A DNA stretch of 14,953 bases from JAKVCB01 sp963578605 (GCA_963578605.1 CAUZEA010000125.1:1-14953), one strand, 5' to 3'. Shown: positions 7,324 through 14,820, numbered from the stretch's first letter. Program-made: numbers and translations. The notes: a model not told the origin generated them from the letters alone.

Positions 7324-10300
7324 ATGATCCGCATTGTTACGTCAAATAGGATGATTGCAAGTCTAGGTGTTGGAATCTGCTTGTGGTTAGTGACATTTTC
7401 ATCGATCGGTCGCTGCGAGATTGAGCGCCGAGCAGATGCACCGAAACCTTTGACTCCGGAAGAAAGCGCGAAACGGTTTCGTTTACCGGAAGACCTGCAA
7501 GTCGAGTTGGTAGCTGCTGAACCATTGGTGCAAGATCCGACGGCAATTGCTTTTGATCCACAGGGCCGGATGTTCGTGTGCGAACTGCACGGTTTTAACC
7601 TGGGGCTTCACCTGGAGGTTCAGAAACTCAATAAGTCCGGCGTGTTGGATCGCGGGTTGCGCCGTCCGACGATCAGTCCTGAGGTTGAGAAGGAGGCAGA
7701 GGAACAGACCTACGGAACGATCAAGTTACTGGTCGACGAGAACGGAGACGGCCGTATGGACCGCGCCGACGTATGGGCCGACCGGTTGCCCCCCTGTTTG
7801 GGACTGGTCCCGGCGCGCGGTGGGTTTATCGTCGTCTCCCCGGTTGAGATATTCTTCCTGGCCGACATCGACCAGGACGGCCGCGCGGAAATCCGCGAAA
7901 CGCTCTTTCGTGGTTTTGGTCGCACGATGCTGGAACGGTCAATCAACAGCCCGTGCTGGGGGCTGGACAATTGGATCTACGTGGCCGGTGGTATCGCAAC
8001 CGGGCATGTGACGGGACCGAATCTTTCCGCGCCAGTTCGTATTTCTGCCACCGACTTTCGCTTCCGCGCCGATGGCAGCGCGATCGAACCGGTCACCGGA
8101 AAGAACATGACTTTTGGCCTGACGTTCAATGACTGGGGCGACCGTTTTTTGAACAACACGCGGTCGCCTGTTATCTATCCGGTTCCGCTGCCCTATCGGT
8201 ACCTGGCGAGAAATCCGTACATGCAATCTCCTGTGGCGCAGGTTGACGCCGCGGACTACAACCAGGTTTACCCAACCAGTCATCCCCATCCGTGGCGTGT
8301 GGCACGCAGTCAAGAAGCCGGCTGGGAAAAGTTGTTTGGAGATTACGAGGTGACCGGGAACGGGTATTTCACTTCCGTAAGCGGACAGATGATATATCGC
8401 GCGGCGACGTTGCCGGCTCGGTTTCATGGCAACCACTTCAGCTGTGAACCCGCCCAGAATCTCATCCACCGCTGTATGGTCAAACGTGAGGGGCTGCGTT
8501 TCTCGGCTTGCCGCGCGGCCGACGAGGAGCAGTCCGAGTTTCTCACTTCGACCGACCAGTGGTTTCGACCGATCAACCTGGCCACGGGGCCCGACGGCTC
8601 CATCTATATCGTCGACATGTATCGTGAAATTATCGACGGCCTGGGCATTCCCCGTTATCTACAGCAACAGTATGGATTGATCGAAGGCAACGACCGGGGA
8701 CGGATTTGGCGCATCGTGTCCAATGCCGCCAGAGGCGAGAAAAATTGCGAAGCTCTGCAACCACTGCTGCAGACGGTTGGCGTGTCAGCAGAGGCAAGTG
8801 AGCCAGCCGATGAAACGGCCCGGCTGGTCGGTTGCCTTTCCCATTCGAGTGCCTGGTGGCGCACGACCGCGCAGCGACTGCTTGTCGAGAAACGGGATGA
8901 GATGGCCGTCGAATCATTGGCCAGCTTGGCAAGTAATGGTCAGTCGCCACAGGCCAGGCTTCACGCGCTCTACACCTTAGAAGGGCTCGATGCGCTCGCG
9001 CCCGAACTTGTCGAGCAGGCAATCTCGGATTCTAATTCCGCAGTACGCTGGCACGCTTTGCGACTGTGTGAACCGTGGCTCGACCAGCGTCCTGCGACGG
9101 TTGCGACTGCCCTGGCACGTGTCAACGATCCTGACATCAAGGTGCGATTGCAATTGGCGATGACACTCGGACAAATTGACGCGCAGAGCGACGGTCCGCA
9201 GGTTTTGCTGGCACTGGAGGAACTGGCCCAGCGCGACGGCGAGGATCCGTGGATGCAAGCTGCGATTCTCAGTTCGGTCGTTGACCTGGCCGACACTTTG
9301 CTCGCGCGGTTGTTGGGTCCCAACCGTGTTGCCAATTCGAACAGCGGTTTATTACGATCGCTGGCGTCGATTGTCGGTGCCCGCCGGCAAGATGACCAAA
9401 TCGCTGCCTTGCTGCAGGTGGTGGCGAGCTTGGGCCCGGCGGATCTCTCGGCCACCGGTTTAGCTTGCTTGGAGGGCCTTGCAGAAGGACTCCAGGGAGG
9501 GAGGCTTCAGCCACTTGCGGCGCCACTCAGCCAATCCGTGCTGCGCCCTCTGCTGGCAAATGATGACGATGATTTGCGTGACATCTTGGTGCAGATTGCC
9601 AGTGCTTTACAGTTTTCAGATTGTGCCGAGCTCCAGGCTGTGTTTGCAGATGCCCGCGCGGCGGCAATCAACGCCGATTGGTCGATCCATGCCCGGCAGC
9701 GGGCCATAAGGCTGCTCGCCTATGCCCCATTTGAAATGCTGGCCGAGACGTCCGAGTTACTTATCGACGTGCGCCAGCCACCTGAGATTCAGCTAGCTGC
9801 CATCCAGGCACTTTCCGCCACGGATGAATCGTTGGTCGCATCGACCCTGTTGAGGAACTGGAAAGCCTATACACCTTCGGTAAAGGATGCTGTTCTCGAT
9901 GCGATCTTGGCGCATACCAACCGGCTCGATCGGCTTTTGGTCGCCTTGGAGAAGGGATCCATTTCACCAGGCAGTCTCAGCACGGCTGGTCGCCTGCGAT
10001 TGCTGGAAAATCCGGACGAGGAAATTCGGCGGCGCGCCGGGTTGCTGCTGTCACCACCAAAAAATGGCAACCGGTTTGAACAGCTGGAAAATTATCGTGC
10101 GGCCCTCGAGCACAAACGCGACATAGAGCGAGGCAAAGCCTTGTTTGGAAGAGTCTGTGCTGCTTGCCATCGTTTGGGCGATCAGGGATATCAGGTTGGC
10201 CCGGACCTCACCATTGCCAGCAACCGATCTGACGAGGCATTGCTGCTGGATATTCTCGCTCCCAGCGATCAAATCAGCGCGGGTTACCGCAGCTATGTGA

Positions 10301-10590
10301 TTGTGGACAACTCAGGGCGGATCTTTACTGGCGTCTTGACTTCCGAGACAGCGGCCGGTGTTACGCTTAGGCAGCCCAAGGCACCAAACGAGGCGGAGAA
10401 AGACAAGCCGTTTCTGGAGCACACCATTTTGCGCAAGGACATTGAAGCCATGAACGCGTCCGACCAATCACTGATGCCGGATAATTTGGAAAAGGAACTT
10501 TCTCCGCAGGATGTTGCTGACGTGATTGCTTACGTGCGGCAAACGTTGGCAGCCACGCCCCGAGATACATCTGCGGCGGGGAGTAAGTGA
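7324..10590 (+). CDS. PVC-type dehydrogenase/HEAT/c-type haem-binding protein, about 1088 aa
   Basis: A large exported protein of the planctomycete/verrucomicrobial family that joins a putative membrane-bound dehydrogenase propeller to a cytochrome-like domain; it probably oxidises a sugar or other substrate and passes electrons to haem. In order: a hydrophobic export segment (about 10-30, MIASLGVGICLWLVTFSSIG, then Cys); the propeller, about 60-470, with TAIAFDPQGRMFVCELHG, DENGDGRMDRADVWAD, HPHPWRVARSQEAGWEKLFGDYEVTGNGYF and the terminal RGRIWRI; HEAT-like helical repeats, about 500-900 (PDIKVRLQLAMTLGQID); and a haem domain from about 930 with C945-A-A-C-H949 and then GPDLT and SAGYRSYVIVDNSGRIFTGVL, typical of the CxxCH domain described for Pirellula and Verrucomicrobium. 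ATGs occur at 7285, 7324 and 7351. I chose 7324 because it avoids overlapping the divergent gene and keeps a basic n-region before the hydrophobic segment. There is no clear ribosome site. Domains and length are complete. Confidence 0.92.
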   Translation: MIRIVTSNRMIASLGVGICLWLVTFSSIGRCEIERRADAPKPLTPEESAKRFRLPEDLQVELVAAEPLVQDPTAIAFDPQGRMFVCELHGFNLGLHLEVQKLNKSGVLDRGLRRPTISPEVEKEAEEQTYGTIKLLVDENGDGRMDRADVWADRLPPCLGLVPARGGFIVVSPVEIFFLADIDQDGRAEIRETLFRGFGRTMLERSINSPCWGLDNWIYVAGGIATGHVTGPNLSAPVRISATDFRFRADGSAIEPVTGKNMTFGLTFNDWGDRFLNNTRSPVIYPVPLPYRYLARNPYMQSPVAQVDAADYNQVYPTSHPHPWRVARSQEAGWEKLFGDYEVTGNGYFTSVSGQMIYRAATLPARFHGNHFSCEPAQNLIHRCMVKREGLRFSACRAADEEQSEFLTSTDQWFRPINLATGPDGSIYIVDMYREIIDGLGIPRYLQQQYGLIEGNDRGRIWRIVSNAARGEKNCEALQPLLQTVGVSAEASEPADETARLVGCLSHSSAWWRTTAQRLLVEKRDEMAVESLASLASNGQSPQARLHALYTLEGLDALAPELVEQAISDSNSAVRWHALRLCEPWLDQRPATVATALARVNDPDIKVRLQLAMTLGQIDAQSDGPQVLLALEELAQRDGEDPWMQAAILSSVVDLADTLLARLLGPNRVANSNSGLLRSLASIVGARRQDDQIAALLQVVASLGPADLSATGLACLEGLAEGLQGGRLQPLAAPLSQSVLRPLLANDDDDLRDILVQIASALQFSDCAELQAVFADARAAAINADWSIHARQRAIRLLAYAPFEMLAETSELLIDVRQPPEIQLAAIQALSATDESLVASTLLRNWKAYTPSVKDAVLDAILAHTNRLDRLLVALEKGSISPGSLSTAGRLRLLENPDEEIRRRAGLLLSPPKNGNRFEQLENYRAALEHKRDIERGKALFGRVCAACHRLGDQGYQVGPDLTIASNRSDEALLLDILAPSDQISAGYRSYVIVDNSGRIFTGVLTSETAAGVTLRQPKAPNEAEKDKPFLEHTILRKDIEAMNASDQSLMPDNLEKELSPQDVADVIAYVRQTLAATPRDTSAAGSK

Positions 10591-10650
10591 TGGTTTTGTC
10601 GACCGGGCGAAGCAGAAAAATCGCCTTAAGCGCTCGACGCTTGTATACGC
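10591..10650. other. Short gap between convergent genes
   Basis: Sixty bases separate the TGA of the haem protein and the TAA of the leftward dehydrogenase. A five-pair hairpin (AAGCG at 10628-10632, CGCTT at 10638-10642) is present, but without a T-run I do not call a terminator. Confidence 0.4.
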
Positions 10651-11436
10651 TTACCCTTTCAGTTCGACAGGCCCCTGTCGGCAATGCTTTAATGTAGAGC
10701 CGCCGTCCACGCGCAAAACGGTTCCAGTCACGTAATCGGCATCCTCTGAACAAAGGAATGCGGCTGCTTTACCAATATCTTCGGGAAGCCCCAAACGCCC
10801 CCACGGCACTTCAGCACCAATCTGCTTGAGCGTTTCCTCGTCGTACATCTGGCGATTTCCGGGTGTCTCGATCCAGCCCGGTTCGATCACGTTGACATTA
10901 ATGCGATGTACGGCCATTTCCGTGGCGATGGTGCGAGCCATGTGGTTCAGGCCGGCTTTTGCCGCATTGTAAGCAACATTGTTGGCATACGGCATTTCAG
11001 CGTGTACGCTCGAGATAAAGACGATTTTTCCGCCCCCGCCACATTCGATCATGTGCTGGGCGATCAGTTGACTCATGTAAAAGCCGCTGGTCAGGGTGCC
11101 CTGGAGTACAGCTTCAAAATCCGCTGCATCGTACTTGAGATAGGGTGCCTGAACATTGGTAGCCGGGTTGCTCACAAGGATGTCGATCCGAGGAGCCGTC
11201 GCCAGTGCCTTCTGGACAAGCATCTGGCACTCACTCTGAACGAAGGCATTGGCCGCGATCGACGTGCACTTACGCCCCCGAGTCATAATCTCGTCGCTGG
11301 TACTTTGCAGGTTTGGGCTTTCATGGTGATCGTTAATGATCAGGTCAGCACCGCAATTGGCCAATGCCAGCGCACAACCCTTTCCAATCCCGTAGCCGGC
11401 TCCGGTGACTAAGGCTGTTTTGTTCAAGAGGTTCAT
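10651..11436 (-). CDS. Short-chain dehydrogenase/reductase (SDR), 261 aa
   Basis: A classical NAD(P)-dependent oxidoreductase, cytoplasmic (no signal peptide). Cofactor loop TGAGYGIG is at 11-18. Catalytic Ser143 (ISSVHAE), Tyr156 and Lys160 (YNAAK) have normal spacing, followed by IEPGWIETPG at 184-193 and the C-terminal VTGTVLRVDGG at 236-246. Two conserved spots differ from the usual pattern: the NNAG motif after strand 4 reads SNPA (89-92), and the Asn of the catalytic tetrad (usual VNLTG) appears as Thr114 in QGTLTSGF. It resembles sugar or 3-oxoacyl dehydrogenases, but the substrate is unknown. The reading frame stays open for 210 more codons upstream, through unrelated DNA into an RluA remnant. 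I therefore start at ATG 11436 (MNLLNKTALVTG), which is the normal SDR N-terminus. No Shine-Dalgarno site is visible there. Confidence 0.9.
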   Translation of the reverse strand: MNLLNKTALVTGAGYGIGKGCALALANCGADLIINDHHESPNLQSTSDEIMTRGRKCTSIAANAFVQSECQMLVQKALATAPRIDILVSNPATNVQAPYLKYDAADFEAVLQGTLTSGFYMSQLIAQHMIECGGGGKIVFISSVHAEMPYANNVAYNAAKAGLNHMARTIATEMAVHRINVNVIEPGWIETPGNRQMYDEETLKQIGAEVPWGRLGLPEDIGKAAAFLCSEDADYVTGTVLRVDGGSTLKHCRQGPVELKG

Positions 11437-11727
11437 GAAAACTTGTTGGTTGATGGGTGTTTGGTTTGGAGAGTCTGGCAAGGTGAGCGCGAACTCATGG
11501 TGCTTTTCCAGACGTGCTAATGCCTTTAATTTGGGGTGACCCACCAAGGCTCCAATACAGGGAATTGACATTTTTCTTTGGACCTTTGCCCGGCGAGGCT
11601 GGGGGTTACACATTTTTGTGTTAATCAGAGATTTTGCGGTTAGTGATTCTACTCCGTAGACCTCTGTACGCACACCGTATTTTGTATGTGCTCTGTCAAC
11701 AGCAAGATCGAAGTCCCCGTTACCCCA
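11437..11727 (-). other. Open but unassigned DNA between SDR start and RluA remnant
   Basis: This stretch has no stop codon in the SDR frame. Its translation (for example KMSIPCIGALVGHPKLKALA) resembles nothing I know and is not part of either flanking domain. Base use is more AT-rich than in the genes around it. It should hold the SDR promoter. It may include the trailing edge of a mobile element, but I see no terminal repeats. Confidence 0.4.
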
Positions 11728-12099
11728 GAAGACATGTGTCAGGCGTTCGGTCACGACAGTTCGATGTGTGGCTTGCCATTGCTGCAATCCCAGTCGCCGG
11801 GCGGGATTCGTTCGGGCCGCATATTTGCGATCGCCGATGATCGTACATTCGGCATCGGCCAGATGCACCCGGATCTGATTGCGCCGACCCGTCTCGGGTG
11901 TCAGTTCGATTAACGCACGTGTCGCGATTCGCTTCATCAGCAGGTAATGGGTCGCCGCATGGCGTGTCCGCTCGCTGGGAGGGGTGCTGTAGACCTTGAA
12001 GGGGCCGCTCTCATCCAGGTGTGACCTCAGCACGCCGTGGTCAGCCGGTGGACTTCCTTCCACCACTGCCAGGTAGCGTTTTCGGCCTCGTGCAGTTGC
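11728..12099 (-). pseudogene. C-terminal remnant of an RluA-family pseudouridine synthase
   Basis: The translation RKRYLAVVEG, then the segment through HLDESGPFKVYSTPPSE, ATHYLLM, ALIELTPETGRRNQIRVHLA, IIGDRKYAARTNPARRLGL is unmistakably the C-terminal half of an RluA-type tRNA/rRNA pseudouridine synthase (TGR-x-x-QIRVHLA and GDxxY motifs). The clear match ends near 11785, where the expected His-Ala after RLGL is replaced by QQWQ. The upstream end is broken: this frame meets TGA at 12100-12102. The N-terminal S4/catalytic region with the HRLD Asp is absent in frame. Possible catalytic-side traces occur in shifted frames (EQLH, then STEARRDL) up to about 12160, suggesting frameshift decay. The remaining frame runs on into the SDR gene, which would give a chimeric 471-codon prediction. 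It should be non-functional as an enzyme. Confidence 0.75.
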
Positions 12100-12240
12100 T
12101 CACCTACCCGCAGGTCTCGACGAGCCTCGGTTGACACGTTCTCCACAGCGGGCCGCAGCTCTCACCTGTGAATATCGCGAGGTATCTCTCATGATCCCAA
12201 CGCATTCCCGCTATCGGTGCCTGTCCTCAGTTGACAGAAC
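12100..12240. other. Junction region between two 5'-truncated genes
   Basis: No intact coding frame is seen. Decayed RluA-like words occur on the minus strand in more than one frame near 12100-12160. The rest, up to the WD40 frame, is unrecognised. A TGA at 12232-12234 closes the WD40 frame upstream. The rearrangement joint probably lies between 12160 and 12300. Confidence 0.4.
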
Positions 12241-13476
12241 GTGAACATGCGTACAGTATCATCTCGTGCCGCTTTCACGCGGCATCGGTCAAGCTGCGAG
12301 AGCCAAAAGAAGCTGGAGGAGGCGGCACAGAAAGCGATTGACGAAAAAAACGGTGCCGAGGCCAATCTGGAAAACAACACTCGCACCATCCAGCGCACCA
12401 AAGAAGCCTTGAAAAAAGTCGTCGACACGATCCCCTCCCTGGAAGCGGCCCACAAGCAAGCGGAGGAGCATCACAAGCTAACCCAGGCTCTGCTAGAAAC
12501 CGTCAAGAAGGAGGCGACCGACACCGAGAAGTCTTACCATGCAATCGCCTTCTCGCCCGACGGCCTGCTCCTGGCCACGGGCGGTGACGATCAGACCGTT
12601 CGCACGTGGGAGTCCGAGACCGGAGCAGCCGTCGAAACGTATTCCGGACACGGAGCGGCGATCACCGCCGTGGCTTACAACGCGGACGGCGACGTGTTTT
12701 CGGCCACCTCCAACCAGACAGCGATCCTTTGGGACACGAACCCCGCATGGAAGCTCGCTGGCACCATCGGTTCGGTCGACTCGTCTCAGCACCTGATCGA
12801 TCGTGTTACCTCGCTCGACTTCAGCCCCGATGGCAAGATGCTGGCCACCGGCAGCGGTGAACCGTCGCGTAGCGGCGAGCTGAAGATCTGGAAGGTGGAA
12901 GACGGTTCGCTGGTGAAAGAAATCAAGGAGGCTCATAGCGACACGGTCTTCGGCCTGGAGTTCTCGCCTGACGGCCAGCAAATTGCGAGTTGCGCGGCGG
13001 ACCGTTTCGCCAAAATTTTCGACGTCGAGAGCGGAAAATTGATCCGCGCACTCGAAGGTCACACTCATCATGTCCTTGGCATCACCTGGCATTGTGCCGG
13101 ACGCTTGCTGGCCACCTGCGGCGCGGACAACGTGATCAAGGTCTGGAACGTCCGTACCGGCGAACAGACGGGCACGATCGGCGGCGTTGGGAAGGAGGTC
13201 ACGGCCATTCGTTTTGTGGCTGACAGCGATAACGTGGTTGCATCCAGCGGCGACAAGCAAGTGAAAATCAAGAAGAGCAATGACGGCGGAGACGCCGGCG
13301 ACCTTGGGGGCGCGACCGACTTCATGTATTCGATCGACGTCAGCGCCAACGGCCAACTCGTCGTCGGAGGCGGCCAGGACAGCGTTGTCCGTATCTGGAA
13401 GGGAGATGGGAACTCCCTTGTCACTTTCGAGGCTCCCAAGCCCGCAGGCGAGGCAGAGACGATCGGCGCAGAATGA
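12241..13476 (+). CDS. N-terminally truncated coiled-coil/WD40-repeat protein, 411 codons
   Basis: What remains is a charged coiled coil (about 20-95, ESQKKLEEAAQKAIDEKNGAE) followed by seven WD40 blades near 97-133, 137-173, 187-225, 230-270, 272-308, 316-350 and 359-395. Marker words are FSPDGLLLATGGDDQTVRTW, AILWD, FSPDGKMLATGSG, LKIWKVEDG, FSPDGQQIASCAADRFAKIFD, VIKVWNVRTGE and SVVRIWKGDG. The propeller is therefore complete. In planctomycetes this arrangement normally forms the C-terminal half of a much longer secreted protein beginning with a signal peptide and a cytochrome-like PSCyt1 domain. Here there is no signal peptide. The first 18 residues (MNMRTVSSRAAFTRHRSS) look unrelated to the coil, and the frame is closed by TGA at 12232. 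The 5' part has been lost, so this is probably a pseudogene. It could make an intracellular propeller if translated from GTG 12241 or ATG 12247. Confidence 0.75.
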   Translation: MNMRTVSSRAAFTRHRSSCESQKKLEEAAQKAIDEKNGAEANLENNTRTIQRTKEALKKVVDTIPSLEAAHKQAEEHHKLTQALLETVKKEATDTEKSYHAIAFSPDGLLLATGGDDQTVRTWESETGAAVETYSGHGAAITAVAYNADGDVFSATSNQTAILWDTNPAWKLAGTIGSVDSSQHLIDRVTSLDFSPDGKMLATGSGEPSRSGELKIWKVEDGSLVKEIKEAHSDTVFGLEFSPDGQQIASCAADRFAKIFDVESGKLIRALEGHTHHVLGITWHCAGRLLATCGADNVIKVWNVRTGEQTGTIGGVGKEVTAIRFVADSDNVVASSGDKQVKIKKSNDGGDAGDLGGATDFMYSIDVSANGQLVVGGGQDSVVRIWKGDGNSLVTFEAPKPAGEAETIGAE

Positions 13477-13507
13477 CCCACGCCAGGTCGCACGGTGACT
13501 GAACTTC

Positions 13508-13618
13508 AGGGGTTGTTAAAAAATAACTTATGCTTTTGTCCCCTCTCCCCGAGGGAGAGGGTAGGGTGAGTAGGGTGAGGGGTAAAGAAAATGGATAAGT
13601 TATTTTTTAACAACGCCT
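13508..13618. repeat. Inverted-repeat element between convergent genes (MITE/REP-like, possible bidirectional terminator)
   Basis: The 24-base arms 13508-13531 and 13595-13618 are reverse complements with one mismatch (13511/13615); the core 20 bases (13512-13531 and 13595-13614) match perfectly. The arms are AT-rich (GTTGTTAAAAAATAAC). The interior is C-rich then G-rich (CCCTCTCCCCGAGGGAGAGGG and GTAGGGTGAG-type words) and can itself pair. The element lies between the WD40 frame, which ends at 13476, and the leftward DUF1501 frame, whose TAG stop (13617-13619) overlaps its right edge. It could stop transcription from both sides. The C/G-rich interior resembles dispersed intergenic repeats known from many bacterial genomes. 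No transposase or target duplication is seen. Confidence 0.7.
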
Positions 13619-14669
13619 AAGAATAGAGTCGGTTAATGGGTTTGGCGTGATAAATATTCTGAGGCCGACCCTCAAAATCGTACCAGGCGGCGTTGTGCGG
13701 GATGCCGAGAGCGTCGTAGATCGTCGCGGCAAGGTTTTCCGGTGTCTGAATGTCGCTGATCGGTTCCGCGCCGATGCGATCGGAGGCGCCGATGACGTTT
13801 CCGCCCCGCACACCACCTCCCGCAAACAAGATCGTGTTGACCGGTCCCCAATGGTCGCGTCCGGCATGTTTGTTGATCTTCGGAGTGCGACCGAATTCAC
13901 CACCCACGATTACCAAGGTTTCATCCAAGAGTCCCGTGGATGCCATGTCGTCCAGCAACGTGGACAAACAAAGGTCCAAGGGTGGGAGAAGGTGATCTTT
14001 CAGACTGGCAAAGTTACGGTGGTGCGTATCCCAAGATGAATTCTTACCCAAATTCACCTGGACTAAGTTGACACCGCTATCAATCAAACGTTTCGCCATC
14101 AACAGGGAAAGACCGAACTTGTTTGCTCCATACCGCTGCACAATCTTGGAATCCTCGTTCTCCACATTGAAGGCGTTATACACTTTGGGGTCGGTCAATA
14201 CGGAGACGGCTTGTTGTCGCGTTGCATCAAGTTCCCTGACCGATTCAGATAGAGCGAGCTGCTGGCGCTGAATGTCGTCCAACAAGGAAAGACGGCCATT
14301 CAATCTCGGGTGCCCTCCTTCGGGAAGTGTCAAGCTAGGCATATCAAAGACGCGATCGGCGCCATGCTGGAACGGCGTCCCATCAAAACGAAAACAGTCA
14401 GGACAAGCGCCGTTGCCCAAGGGACATTTGGCCGCGACATCGATGTGCCAAGCCTCCCACTTTTTTCCCAGACGGCCCGCATATTGCCCAGGCCGTACTT
14501 TGTTGACTTCGTTGACGCTGGGTTGCGGCAGGACCGCAGCGGATGGCATCTGTTTTTGCCGATCCCGCAAGGCGTAGGTGACGACCGCTGGTATCGACGG
14601 CCATTCGTTGGGACTGGGAACTTCGTTCAAAGAAAACGCGGGCGGAAATTCCAAACGACCCGTCAGCAT
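13617..14669 (-). CDS. DUF1501 family protein lacking its N-terminal part, 350 codons
   Basis: DUF1501 proteins are abundant in planctomycetes, are usually exported by the Tat pathway, and are distantly related to sulfatase/alkaline-phosphatase folds; their function is not established. Seen here: WDTHH at 213-217, GGEFGRTPKIN at 256-266, GRDHW at 270-274, LFAGGGVRGGNVIGASD near 281-297, and the C-terminal PENLAATIYDALGI. Full-length members are about 450-480 residues and begin with a twin-arginine signal and a GGPSHLDTFD-type motif; both are missing. Homology continues in frame upstream of the first ATG, as HSAPISSHEPACHI, to 14714, where a TGA (14715-14717) closes the frame. This is therefore a 5'-truncated gene, not a short family member, and probably a pseudogene. 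These genes often sit beside cytochrome-domain (PSCyt) genes, consistent with the WD40 remnant next door, although the two are convergent here. Confidence 0.8.
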   Translation of the reverse strand: MLTGRLEFPPAFSLNEVPSPNEWPSIPAVVTYALRDRQKQMPSAAVLPQPSVNEVNKVRPGQYAGRLGKKWEAWHIDVAAKCPLGNGACPDCFRFDGTPFQHGADRVFDMPSLTLPEGGHPRLNGRLSLLDDIQRQQLALSESVRELDATRQQAVSVLTDPKVYNAFNVENEDSKIVQRYGANKFGLSLLMAKRLIDSGVNLVQVNLGKNSSWDTHHRNFASLKDHLLPPLDLCLSTLLDDMASTGLLDETLVIVGGEFGRTPKINKHAGRDHWGPVNTILFAGGGVRGGNVIGASDRIGAEPISDIQTPENLAATIYDALGIPHNAAWYDFEGRPQNIYHAKPINRLYS

Positions 14670-14685
14670 GATGTGACAAGCCGGC

Positions 14686-14820
14686 TCATGGGAGCTGATG
14701 GGCGCGGAGTGTGATCATCTGGGCCAAGTCGCCGCCGTAGTCGTCCAACAAGTGATTCAACCACAGATAATTCGAGAAACGACCGAAGCGGACGTAGAAA
14801 CACTCTTCGGGCACGTGCAT
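14686..14820 (-). pseudogene. 44-codon fragment of an unidentified planctomycete protein
   Basis: The frame 14820-14686 reads MHVPEECFYVRFGRFSNYLW followed by LNHLLDDYGGDLAQMITLRA and stops at TGA (14686-14688). The pattern PE-x-C-F-Y-x-R-F-G-x-F-x-N-Y-L-W with a following GGD looks like a conserved piece of large uncharacterised planctomycete proteins as I remember them; I cannot verify this here. It overlaps the start of the DUF1501 homology in another frame, so two unrelated genes have been joined within about 14690-14735. It is too short to be functional alone. Confidence 0.35.

Noticed and set aside
10628..10642. Five-pair hairpin in the gap between the haem protein and SDR genes as a bidirectional terminator.
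   Set aside because: The stem is short and there is no T-run on either strand.
10651..12066. A genuine bifunctional pseudouridine synthase-dehydrogenase.
   Set aside because: The RluA part lacks the catalytic Asp region, the linker is unrecognised, and the SDR has its own canonical start.
12140..12190. Minus-strand reading ERYLAIFTGES resembling the RluA word KRYLAVVEGSP further downstream, hinting at a degenerate tandem duplication.
   Set aside because: The similarity covers only about ten residues and the flanks do not align convincingly; recorded only as a possibility.
12493..13356. Minus-strand open frame of 287 codons opposite the WD40 repeats.
   Set aside because: The plus strand has seven clear WD40 blades; the antisense frame is a by-product of repeated codon patterns.
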